Assembly (NCBI GenBank): GCA_946480465.1
Contig: CAMLJY010000007.1
Coordinates: forward strand, 1 to 64,000
Length of the DNA stretch: 64,000 bases
Reading direction: 5' to 3'
Origin: an uncultured Burkholderiales bacterium
GTDB lineage: Bacteria > Pseudomonadota > Gammaproteobacteria > Burkholderiales > Burkholderiaceae
Under the pieces are notes generated by a model, which had not been told where the DNA came from, made no database searches, and worked only from the letters and a program-made list of their open reading frames with translations. Within the stretch, counting starts at the first letter, position 1. Each line of letters begins with the position of its first letter. The translations under genes and the position numbers were made by a program. Shown in pieces: positions 1 to 8,264 of this stretch.

Positions 1-40
1 GCTGGCTCAACTCATGAGCCACACCGGGCGTGGCTGAGCC

Positions 41-598
41 ATGTCGCGAATCAGGAAGACCGTTGAGCATGGAATGTTTCCGTGGTATGCAAATCAAGCA
101 CTTGGGCGTCCTCATCAAAAGTTTCCTCCCGGCCTCTGCTTAATAGTGAAGGAGGAAACGCCTATCGAGTTCGAGATTCGAGGGGACTCCAAGTTCTTCC
201 ACATCGTCAGCGAAAAGCTGGTTGAAATCATGAAGTCGCTCAATGTGGACTTTGACGATGCTGCGTCAATCGACGTGCGTGATCCAAAGGGGATGGCGGC
301 GTCACGCAAGCAATACAGCGTTGCTCTCTTCAAGAGAGTCGAGCTACCAGAGGCATTGGATATGAATCAAAGTGAACTCTTTCCTCGGCGCCGTGGGCTG
401 GCTGTTGATCGGATTAAGAAGTTTCATTTCCGACCGGACTTTGCTTGCCATGCATTTCAACTAAAAGCTATGGCACCTGGCCATGACACCGTTTACTGCT
501 CCGAGGAGTTTGTGCGGTTGGCTCGTGCAGCCGATTTTAAAGGTGTCGACTTTGTTCCCACTGAAGGAAGCGCCTCCGGCGCCTTCACTCAGATATGA
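41..598 (+). CDS. Imm11-like immunity protein, N-terminally short
   Basis: This 185-residue protein matches the next gene along its whole length (shared VEHGMFPWY/VDHGAFNWY, FPPGL/FPDGL, IEFEIRG/YEFDIRA and the C-terminal YCSEEF/FCSDLF block), the pattern of Imm11 (DUF1629) immunity proteins that guard against Rhs or other polymorphic toxins. It lacks about 35 residues that the second copy has at its N-terminus, and a TGA codon lies in frame at 35-37 just before the ATG. It is therefore either an N-terminally truncated paralogue or a gene interrupted near the window edge. The family is inferred from recalled family pattern; activity is doubtful. Confidence 0.6.
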   Translation: MSRIRKTVEHGMFPWYANQALGRPHQKFPPGLCLIVKEETPIEFEIRGDSKFFHIVSEKLVEIMKSLNVDFDDAASIDVRDPKGMAASRKQYSVALFKRVELPEALDMNQSELFPRRRGLAVDRIKKFHFRPDFACHAFQLKAMAPGHDTVYCSEEFVRLARAADFKGVDFVPTEGSASGAFTQI

Positions 599-681
599 AG
601 GAGGTTCAACGTGCGTCGAGCATGGTGGCGCAGCAACTCATGCTAGATGATGGCTGAGTGCGGCACACTGATGGCGGCCGC

Positions 682-1326
682 ATGGCGGAATTCTTTGTGT
701 TGACTCAGAAGAAGGCTCCAGGGTGCCCGATCGGCATGCTGGACGGCGCTCTGTACGACCGTTTCTATGACTCGTCAACGCTAAAGAGCGTTGACCACGG
801 GGCCTTCAATTGGTACGCAGGTAGTGGGTACAAGGATGGGTTTCAGACCTTTGCCCCGTTTCCTGATGGCTTGGTACTGATTACGAAGGATCGCGGTTAC
901 GAATTTGATATTCGGGCCATGGGGAGCAACTTCTACATCGTCAGTTCGACATTTATCCAGGTGGCGAATGCAGCCAACGTAACTTTTGAGTCGTGCAAGC
1001 CCATCAAGATGCTTGATCGCCAGGGAAACGAAGCCACCACGACCAAATACCATGCAGCGCGCCTTGTCTATCGCGGCCGATCCGAGGTGCTCGATGAGGC
1101 TCGATCATCGCTTTTTGGTGAGGACGGAATCCTCAAGATTAAGCAGCTAAGAATACGAGAGGATGTGAGTGAGGCCGCCTTCAGAATAAAGGGGCTCTAC
1201 CCAAGCTACGATGGAATATTTTGCTCAGATCTATTTCGTCAACGCGCGGATCATGCTGGTGGACTGCGGGGCGTCGGCTTCGAGGATCTCGAAACCGCAG
1301 CTTGGCCCGGTTTCAGAATTGTCTAG
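682..1326 (+). CDS. Imm11 family immunity protein
   Basis: The full-length copy has about 214 residues and begins MAEFFVLTQKK. The ATG at 682 was chosen over the GTG at 658 because MAEF starts the conserved part. It resembles Imm11/DUF1629 proteins, which bind and neutralise contact-dependent or type VI-delivered toxins in the cytoplasm. The tandem arrangement with the shorter paralogue just upstream, and the orphan Rhs module starting only 24 bp after its stop, is the layout of an rhs locus where immunity genes trail displaced toxin tips. The cognate toxin for these two copies would lie upstream of the window. Confidence 0.7.
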   Translation: MAEFFVLTQKKAPGCPIGMLDGALYDRFYDSSTLKSVDHGAFNWYAGSGYKDGFQTFAPFPDGLVLITKDRGYEFDIRAMGSNFYIVSSTFIQVANAANVTFESCKPIKMLDRQGNEATTTKYHAARLVYRGRSEVLDEARSSLFGEDGILKIKQLRIREDVSEAAFRIKGLYPSYDGIFCSDLFRQRADHAGGLRGVGFEDLETAAWPGFRIV

Positions 1327-1349
1327 TCCCGGACCGAATTCTTACATCG

Positions 1350-3414
1350 ATGAGCATCCAGAACGGCCACCCGCCACGTCACGAACCCAGTTGGCTCGCC
1401 AAGAATCGCAAACATTTCTTGGAGGAATGCGGCTTCGACGGCAAGGCCACCGAGTACCGCTATGACGAAGGCAGCGGCGTGCTTGCCGAGGTGGTCGAGG
1501 GCCAGGCCACGACCAAGCTCGAATTCGACCCGATGGGCCGGCTCCTGCGCCGCCAGGCCACGGTCCCAGGGCGGGCCGAGCAGGTCGAGACCTTCGGCTA
1601 CAACGGCCGCGGCCAGCTGGCCGAAGCCGGCAACGCCGACGCCAAGCTCAGCTGGTTCTACGACGAGGCCGGCAACCTGGTCCGCGAGCACCAGCAGTAC
1701 CTGCGCGAAGGCCAGACGGCCGTCTGGCAGCACCGCTACGACGAGCTGAACCAGCGCGTGGGCACCACCCGCCCCGGCGGCCACACACTGGAGTGGCTCA
1801 CCTATGGCTCGGGCCACGTGCACGGCCTGGTGCTGGACGGCCACGACATCGTCGGCTTCGAGCGCGATGCGCTGCACCGCGAGGTGCACCGCCAGCAGGG
1901 CAACGGGCTGCAGCAGAGCCAGCGCTACGACCCGGCCGGGCGGCTGCTGGAGCAGCACGTCAGCAAGGTGGCCGGCGCCAAGACGCAGGGAAGCGCCACG
2001 AGCATCAACCGCAGCTACCGCTACGACCGTGCCGGCCAGCTCACCGGCATCATGGACAGCCGCCGCGGCCAGCTCGAATACAAGTACGACCCCGTCGGAC
2101 GGCTGCTCGCGGCCACCGGCGCGCTCGGCCACGAGGTCTTCGCCTTCGACCCGGCCAGCAACATCGTCAGCCCCGAAAAGCGCGGCACCAAGCTGCTGGA
2201 CAACCTGCTGCGCGACTACGCCGGCACCCACTACGACTACGACGAGCGCGGCAACCTCATCAAGCGCACCCACAACGGCGAGGTCTCGACCTTCGAGTGG
2301 GACGGCTTCAAACGCATGGTCAAGGCGACCACGCCGCAAGGCACCACCACCTTCGCCTACGACCCGCTCGGCCGGCGCATCGCCAAGCACAGCGGCGAAG
2401 GCGAAGACCATCTTCGGGTGGGACGGCGACGTGCTTGCCTTCGAGAGCAGCGATAAGCGCAGCGTGCATTACGTCCACGAGGCCGGCAGCTTTGTGCCGC
2501 TGGCGCAGGCGACGCGGCAAGGGCCGATCGCGCTGACGGCCAGCGTGGGCGCCAAGGAACTGATGGGGGCCAACGGGCGGTATGACATCGACCGCGATCC
2601 GCTGTGGAACGGCGAGGCCGAGAAACCAGCAGGGCCAGGGTTCGCGAAGGAAGAAATCGCCTTCTACCAGGTCGATCACCTCGGCACGCCGCAGGACTTG
2701 ACTGACCACGAAGGCAGCATCGCTTGGTCGGGGCAGTACAAGGCCTGGGGGCAAGCAAGGGAAGTCATCAGCGAGGCAGCGCGCAAGGCCGGAATCTCAA
2801 ACCCGATTCGGTTCCAGGGCCAATACTGGGACGAGGAAACCGGCCTGGCGTACAACCGATATCGCTACTACGACCCGCACGCCGGACGTTATGTCAGTCG
2901 TGACCCCATCGGTTTGCTTGGCGGCAGCAACTTGCACACCTATGGGCCCAGTCCTGTCAACTGGATTGACCCCTTCGGTCTCGCAAAGAAACTTCCGAAG
3001 GGAACGTATGAGACGCACTCGAATAAGAGTCAACCGGCGACGGTCAATGGTCGCCCCGTCATCAATAAATGCCATGCAGGCAAGGTCTATCCCGCGGAGC
3101 ACCTCCCGGCCGACATTCGAGGAAAGTACCCGCATGGCGTGCCGTTCAACATCCAGGGTTATCCGGACTTCTCGCGATATGCCGTGAAGACTGTCAACAT
3201 TGAGCCGGGGGCGTCGCGTGGAACAGACTTCTCGCGCGCAAACAACGCAGCGTACGGAAAGGGAAATCCGCATGGCGATGGCGCACCAAAAATCAATGGC
3301 GTCCGGTATACATGGCACCATCACCAGGAATCCGGGAAGATGCTTCTGATACCGGAAGACATTCACGGTGCCGTCAAGCGCACTGGCGGCTTTGCGAAAC
3401 AATGTCCACTGTGA
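1350..3414 (+). pseudogene. Orphan Rhs C-terminal module with WHH nuclease tip, frameshifted
   Basis: From 1350 the frame encodes many YD repeats (YDEGSG, YDEAGNL, YDRAGQL, YDYDERGNL), the core of Rhs shells. It has no N-terminal PAAR or early core region, so only the 3' part is present. Around 2395-2412 the frame shifts by one. The continuation in the other frame restores FGWDGD, the core end (YNRYRYYDPHAGRYVSRDPIGL) and the DPFGLA boundary. After the boundary comes a tip of about 140 residues with the YTWHHHQES motif near 3307-3333, typical of WHH nucleases of the HNH/endonuclease VII superfamily. Displaced 3' rhs modules usually stay silent and serve as recombination donors. The frameshift fits such a silent role. 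Confidence 0.8.
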
Positions 3415-3421
3415 GGCTCAA

Positions 3422-3838
3422 ATGATTGACGATTCTGCCATTGCTGTCTTCGAGAGCTTCTTGGGCTCTAGGCTGCCGGAGGATTACCGCAAATACCTCG
3501 CGCAAAACACTGGCGAAAGGCCTGCGCAAAGTACCTTTGAAGTTCCGGGCGAGGGGGAAGGTTCTGTTCAATACTTCTTTCCGCTGCTGTCGAAGACGAA
3601 AACGGAGACGCTGCCGTACAAGTTGAAGCTATACGCGGACCGGATGCCTGAAGAGCTTTTGCCCGTCGGTGCCGATCCCGGCGGGAACGTGATCGCCCTG
3701 GCCGTCAAAGGGAAAGATCGAGGTGGCGTGTTCTTTTGGGATCACGAGCAAGAGGCTGATGATGAGGCGCAGCCCTATTGGGACAACTTGACCGCCTTGG
3801 CGCCGACCTTTGCCGCATTCATTGCGAGCCTTCGATAG
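3422..3838 (+). CDS. SMI1/KNR4 family immunity protein
   Basis: The 138-residue protein begins MIDDSAIAVFESFLGSRLPE and carries the SMI1/KNR4 signature: an N-terminal helix with LPEDYRKYL, a central FFPL, and a C-terminal FFWDHE segment followed by a final helix ending FAAFIASL. Proteins of this superfamily commonly protect against nuclease toxins. The start at 3422 lies 7 bp after the Rhs tip stop, so it is the cognate immunity gene of the WHH tip. It appears intact even though the toxin gene is frameshifted, as expected if protection is kept after the toxin is silenced. Confidence 0.8.
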   Translation: MIDDSAIAVFESFLGSRLPEDYRKYLAQNTGERPAQSTFEVPGEGEGSVQYFFPLLSKTKTETLPYKLKLYADRMPEELLPVGADPGGNVIALAVKGKDRGGVFFWDHEQEADDEAQPYWDNLTALAPTFAAFIASLR

Positions 3839-3872
3839 ACGGATGGCTGGTTGGCGTCTATGAGGGGCACAT

Positions 3873-3900
3873 AACAAGGGCCGCATACGCGGCCCTTGTT
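3873..3900. terminator. Intrinsic-terminator-like hairpin
   Basis: A perfect 12-bp inverted repeat (AACAAGGGCCGC / GCGGCCCTTGTT) with a 4-base loop ATAC lies 34 bp after the SMI1 gene. It is symmetric and lacks a long T-run, so it could serve transcripts from both sides, including the decayed regulator on the other strand. Confidence 0.6.
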
Positions 3901-3922
3901 GCGTTTGGTGGTCGGCCTTTGG

Positions 3923-4409
3923 TCATCGCGCGGCAGCCTGGCTGCTGGCCTGGGCGAGCGCCATCTCGATCATCTGCATGACGAACTTCTGCTGAGCCTT
4001 GGGCAGCGCGTTGATGCGCTCCATGTGCTGCATGAGCTTCGGGCTTCGGCCGCGCTTGCGCGTCTCGCTGGAGGCTTCTTCGCCGATGAGTTCTTCCACG
4101 CTCACGCCCAGCGTTCGAGCCAGCAACGGCAGTGCGAACACCGGCGCGCGCCGGCGCCCCGGCTCGTAGGCGGTGACCGTCGATTGAGAAACGCCCGGGG
4201 CCTGGGCGAGCTGGGCCTGGGTGATGTGGCTGTCCCTTGCGCAGCCTGGCGATGCGTGAGCTGATGGCGATGAAGAGCTCGCGCTTGTCCTGGCGGGATA
4301 AGCCGCCCCGGCTTGAATTTGAGGATAGGCAGCCGCACCGGTGAACCGGTGACGGCAGGCGCCGTTACCGCGGGCGCGAGTTGACTGGGCTGGACTTCAC
4401 TTTCCGCAT
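3923..4409 (-). pseudogene. Decayed XRE/Cro-type repressor
   Basis: Reading the minus strand with frame changes reconstructs an XRE protein: MRKVKSSPVNS, then a helix region KRELFIAISSRIARLRK, then the HTH segment HITQAQLAQAPGVSQSTVTA, then FALPLLARTLGVSVEELIGE and a C-terminal helix. An in-frame stop and at least two frameshifts (near 4365, 4320 and 4236) break it. The longest open piece (3923-4141) covers only the C-terminal third. The family call is good, but no functional product is expected. Confidence 0.7.
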
Positions 4410-4627
4410 CCTACCTAGGCCAAGAAAAGAGCGGCTACACGGTCCGCGGACCCGCACGCGATACTACCAACGACATCTCTTGCCTGGCTGGCAATGAATT
4501 GCAATTGCAAGAGAATGTCGCACCCGGGTGCCGGATGCTAGAAATTCCTCGCTAGAGCACCCGTCGATGCGATAGAGTGACTGCGCGCCTGCCGTCGGCG
4601 CGGTAGGCAAGAAACCACGGGATCATC

Positions 4628-5045
4628 ATGGAACCCATTCGGGGCCCATATTGCCGACGCCATCCGCTCAACATCGAAGGTCTGAAGAGTGCCTTGGCGC
4701 GGCATAGCATCAAAGTCGTCGCGACAGCGTCTGCCGACGATAGATGTCGGCCTTCGATACCCGGGCATCACCCCCGTGTGGTGGTGCTCGACGTTCGATT
4801 TGGTGACCGGCCATCGGGACTCGACGTTGCGAAGGATCTGCTGCGGAAGGACCCGCACACGCTCGCATTCATCCAAGTACGGCCAGGACGCACTCATTCA
4901 GGGAGCCTGTCGAATCGGTTGCGCAGCCTTCGTGACCATGGACGCAGAGCCCAAATTGCTGAGTGACGCAATCAAGAAATCCAATTCAGGAGGAACCTCC
5001 TTGAAAAGGATTGCAGAGACTCCTCGCCATGATGAGTTTGCGTAG
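4628..5045 (+). pseudogene. Decayed response-regulator receiver domain
   Basis: Two frames together resemble a REC domain. HPLNIEGLKSALARHSIKVV is followed by VVVLDVRFGDRPSGLDVAKD, which holds the would-be phosphoacceptor Asp. After a frame change near 4875 comes SKYGQDALIQGACRIGCAAF with the end of the fold. The N-terminal acidic pair expected in LLVDDHP is also lost to a frame disturbance. No DNA-binding output domain follows. I read this as the remnant of a LuxR-type regulator. Confidence 0.6.
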
Positions 5046-5197
5046 CGGCGGAGCTAACTCGCCGCTTGAAAGGCTTGACAGCAGCGGGGTGGAAATTAAG
5101 GACAAGCTCGAAGTCTACCGGCCCACGGATCTCGGCTTGCTCCCCGTTCACTACGGGCTGATCGAAGTATAGGCCTCCAGTCCTACAGCTACAATCG

Positions 5198-6073
5198 ATG
5201 ATTGTCTCAGCCATTGCACTCGGTCTGGCAATAGCTGCCATTTGGTTGGCACCATTGACGCTTCCTTCTGGCCGCCAACTCCCAGTATGGCCGTTGTTTC
5301 TGGGAATCGCCATTGCAATCGGACTTTCCGTTGGGACGCTGACGCCGCTAGGCGCGAGCATCGCTGTGATCGCTTGCCTTATCCCGGCAGGCCGAAACTG
5401 GGCCGCAGTCCGAAGCGTCCAGCGGGCCTGTGCGATCATGGGCGTAGTGGTGGCTTTCGCGCTCGCTGTGCGACTGCTTCCCGGCTTTCCCGAGGTCGTC
5501 TTCATCAACGGGCTCCGCCTCTCCCCTGACGCATCACCGATGCGTCTGACGGCCCATTTCGATGCCGGACTTGCCGGCCTTGTGCTGATGGCGTTCTACT
5601 GTCAACGCATCCACACTTGGGCAGAGGCCAGGGTAGCTACTAGGCCCGCACTCGCGATTGGCGCAATCACGACACTGGTAGTCGTCACAACCGCTTGGGC
5701 CGTCGGATACGTCAGGCCTGAGGTCAAGTTGCCCTCATTCACCGTGTGGCACTTGATCAAGATGCTCCTCTGGACGTGCGTGATGGAGGAGGCGTTCTTC
5801 CGTGGAGTCGTCCAAGGTGGCTTGGCGAAGACTGAGTTTGTAAGGGGCCGACCTCACCTGCGTTGGTTGCCACTCGCAGCGGCTAGCCTGCTCTTCGGTC
5901 TTGCTCACGCTGCTGGAGGCATCTACTACGTCGCACTCGCTGCGCTCGCGGGCCTTGGCTATGGATACGCCTTTCAGGTTACGGGTCGGATTGAGGCGTC
6001 GATGCTCGCGCACTTCATGCTCAATGCGACCCACTTCATCGCGTTCACTTATCCGAGCGTCAACAGGGGGTAG
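5198..6073 (+). CDS. CPBP family intramembrane glutamic protease
   Basis: This 291-residue, multi-pass membrane protein (about eight hydrophobic segments) carries the three CPBP (Abi/CAAX protease) motifs: EEAFFRG at about residues 197-203, FGLAHAAGG, and HFMLNATHF near the C-terminus. The family cleaves prenylated or small peptide substrates inside the membrane, and many bacterial members serve bacteriocin maturation or self-immunity. Its stop is only 3 bp before the ATG of the TonB-dependent receptor, so the two are almost certainly co-transcribed. The substrate is unknown. The start codon is the first ATG before the first membrane segment; no strong ribosome binding site is visible. Confidence 0.85.
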   Translation: MIVSAIALGLAIAAIWLAPLTLPSGRQLPVWPLFLGIAIAIGLSVGTLTPLGASIAVIACLIPAGRNWAAVRSVQRACAIMGVVVAFALAVRLLPGFPEVVFINGLRLSPDASPMRLTAHFDAGLAGLVLMAFYCQRIHTWAEARVATRPALAIGAITTLVVVTTAWAVGYVRPEVKLPSFTVWHLIKMLLWTCVMEEAFFRGVVQGGLAKTEFVRGRPHLRWLPLAAASLLFGLAHAAGGIYYVALAALAGLGYGYAFQVTGRIEASMLAHFMLNATHFIAFTYPSVNRG

Positions 6074-6076
6074 AAC

Positions 6077-8191
6077 ATGAAAGGATCACACCTGGCAGCT
6101 GCGTTAGGGGCGATTGTGTCCGCATGCATGTCGTCCGCGGCCGAAGGCGCGCCTGAAGATGCTGATGCCATTTCGACGGTTATCACGCCGGCGCGCCTCA
6201 AGCAATCGCTGCAGGACGTGCCTGCAAGTGTGACGGTAATAACTGCGGAGCAACTGCGCCTGCTGAACATCGAGCATATATGGGACGCCCTCAGACTGGT
6301 CCCTGGCATGGAGGTCACCCAGTCGACCGGCAACCTCGTGATCCTCAACTACCACGGTACGAACATCCGGAATCCTCGACGAATGAACGTGCTGATTGAC
6401 GGGATCTCGGTTTACCGGCCGGGTTTCTCTGAGATACATTGGACCCACTTACCGGTGACTGTGGAGGACGTCGAGCGTATCGAAGTCACGCGAGGCCCGA
6501 ACTCCGCGACCTACGGCCCGAATTCGATGATGGCCGTCGTCAACATCATCACCAAGCACCCGAGGGATGTACCTCGGGGTTCATTGACGGCCATGGGTGC
6601 AGAGGGCGGAGAGTACCGCACGCACGTTCGGTTGGCGACCGTCCTGGGCAACACGGCACTGCACATTGCGGCAAGCGCCGACGGCGCGGAGGGCTTTGAT
6701 GTCGTCGACGGCATACGCCCTGGTCACGACACCACTCGCGCCAAGCGCCTGTTGATTCGAAGCCATACCTCGCTGTCTGATTCGCAGTCGCTCGGATTTG
6801 AGTTCACCCATCTCGACGGAAAGAGCGAGAATCCCTTTAGGGGCCAGTACGAGCGAGAGTACTTCGACAAGTACCTTCGAGACTTCTATGCGGCTGGCAC
6901 CTGGAAGGCTAGCAGGTCCCCCCAGCATGAGCTGCAGGTGCAGCTGACGTACTCAAGCAACAGGACGGACCAGCGATGGACCGTCTGCTACCCGACGCTT
7001 GCATTCCTGCCTGAGCTCGGCGCGATTTGGCGCGCCAACCCTGCCTACGCCGCCGCGCTCATTCTCGGCCAAGCCCCTCGCGGCGGCACACCTGCAGATA
7101 GCCTCCTCGCAATGCAAGCGATCACAGCGATACAGAGGCTCGGGCCCCGTGCAATGGCGCCACTTTGCGGTGTTGTGAACCAGGACGCGATCGAGAAGCG
7201 GGCCGACATAGAGATTCAGCAGACACTTGTCGCGTCTGAGCAGCTGCGGCTTGTCGGCGGCTTGGGAGCCCGCCGGCAAAGCTTGGACAGCCAGACGTTT
7301 CTCGGGGGGAAGCGGTCGAACGATCTATACAGGGCATTTGGAAACTTGGAGTACAAGCCCGTCAAGTGGATGAACTTCAACGTCGGGGTGTACGCTGAGC
7401 ACGATGATCTGGTTGGGTGGTCCACTGCCCCGCGGGCGGCTTTCAACTTCCACATCGCACCCAACCAGACTCTACGGCTCCTGGCCTCGCGTGGGCTTCG
7501 TACTCCTGACGTGATAGAGCAGCGAGGCAACTTCTCGTACACATTGCGGTCATCGATACCAGGGCCGACGGGCACGTTTACGCCGATATTCTTCCAGACT
7601 GCCCAATCGTCCGGTGGGCTACGCAGCGAAGTCGCAGACTCGCGTGAAATTGGGTACATGGTCAACCTACCTCGACATGGCTTGACGCTCGACGTGCGTC
7701 TTTTCGACGAGCACCTGAAGCACCTGATTTCGGAGGTGGTGGAACTCGCCAGCTTCAACCCCACCAACAAGTCCTCGGTTCGGCTTCGCGGAGCCGAGTT
7801 CCAAGCTCGGTTTACGATCACTCCTGCTTGGACTTCTTTCGTGTCGTATGCCTACCTTGAGAACCGCAAGGCCTCCAACCCTTTCGAACGAACGCAGTAC
7901 TCTCGGCATAGCGGCGCCATCGGCGTGAACTACAGCCACCCGGTCGGCTGGCGCGCGTCGGCCGCGTACTTTGGCTCTTCGGGCGACGGCATTGGGGAGA
8001 GCCGCTTCGGCCGAACCGACTTCGTGGTGGGCAGGCGCATCGCCTTAGGCTCTCGCATTGTGGAGGCTAGCGCCTTCGTTCGCCGCTATGACACGTCGTT
8101 CGTGAGCTATGTGATCAATCGCGGGCGCGCGCGCTCCAGCGAGCGCGACGACCAGATCCAATTCGGCGCCAAGCTAAGCGTCGCCTTCTAG
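6077..8191 (+). CDS. TonB-dependent outer-membrane receptor
   Basis: The 704-residue protein has a signal peptide (MKGSHLAAALGAIVSACMSS, then AEGA), a plug domain (LQDVPASVTVITAEQL, the DVERIEVTRGPNSATYG loop and AVVNIITK) and a long beta-barrel region ending in a terminal aromatic residue (LSVAF), as required for outer-membrane insertion. It imports a scarce ligand using TonB-ExbBD energy. Ligand clues are weak: no siderophore genes are nearby. It is coupled to the CPBP protease upstream and lies just before the distal end of the CRISPR array. Outer-membrane receptors are also phage and bacteriocin entry points. Confidence 0.85.
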   Translation: MKGSHLAAALGAIVSACMSSAAEGAPEDADAISTVITPARLKQSLQDVPASVTVITAEQLRLLNIEHIWDALRLVPGMEVTQSTGNLVILNYHGTNIRNPRRMNVLIDGISVYRPGFSEIHWTHLPVTVEDVERIEVTRGPNSATYGPNSMMAVVNIITKHPRDVPRGSLTAMGAEGGEYRTHVRLATVLGNTALHIAASADGAEGFDVVDGIRPGHDTTRAKRLLIRSHTSLSDSQSLGFEFTHLDGKSENPFRGQYEREYFDKYLRDFYAAGTWKASRSPQHELQVQLTYSSNRTDQRWTVCYPTLAFLPELGAIWRANPAYAAALILGQAPRGGTPADSLLAMQAITAIQRLGPRAMAPLCGVVNQDAIEKRADIEIQQTLVASEQLRLVGGLGARRQSLDSQTFLGGKRSNDLYRAFGNLEYKPVKWMNFNVGVYAEHDDLVGWSTAPRAAFNFHIAPNQTLRLLASRGLRTPDVIEQRGNFSYTLRSSIPGPTGTFTPIFFQTAQSSGGLRSEVADSREIGYMVNLPRHGLTLDVRLFDEHLKHLISEVVELASFNPTNKSSVRLRGAEFQARFTITPAWTSFVSYAYLENRKASNPFERTQYSRHSGAIGVNYSHPVGWRASAAYFGSSGDGIGESRFGRTDFVVGRRIALGSRIVEASAFVRRYDTSFVSYVINRGRARSSERDDQIQFGAKLSVAF

Positions 8192-8264
8192 GCATTTCCA
8201 GGGCGGCGACCAGGCACTTCAACCGGTTGTCCAGGCCCCCGCCGTTGTGCGTGGACTGCACCGG

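Noticed and set aside
1323..2411. 362-codon open frame antisense to the Rhs core
   Set aside because: Low-complexity Val/Ala/Leu composition typical of shadows in GC-rich DNA; the plus strand carries clear YD repeats.
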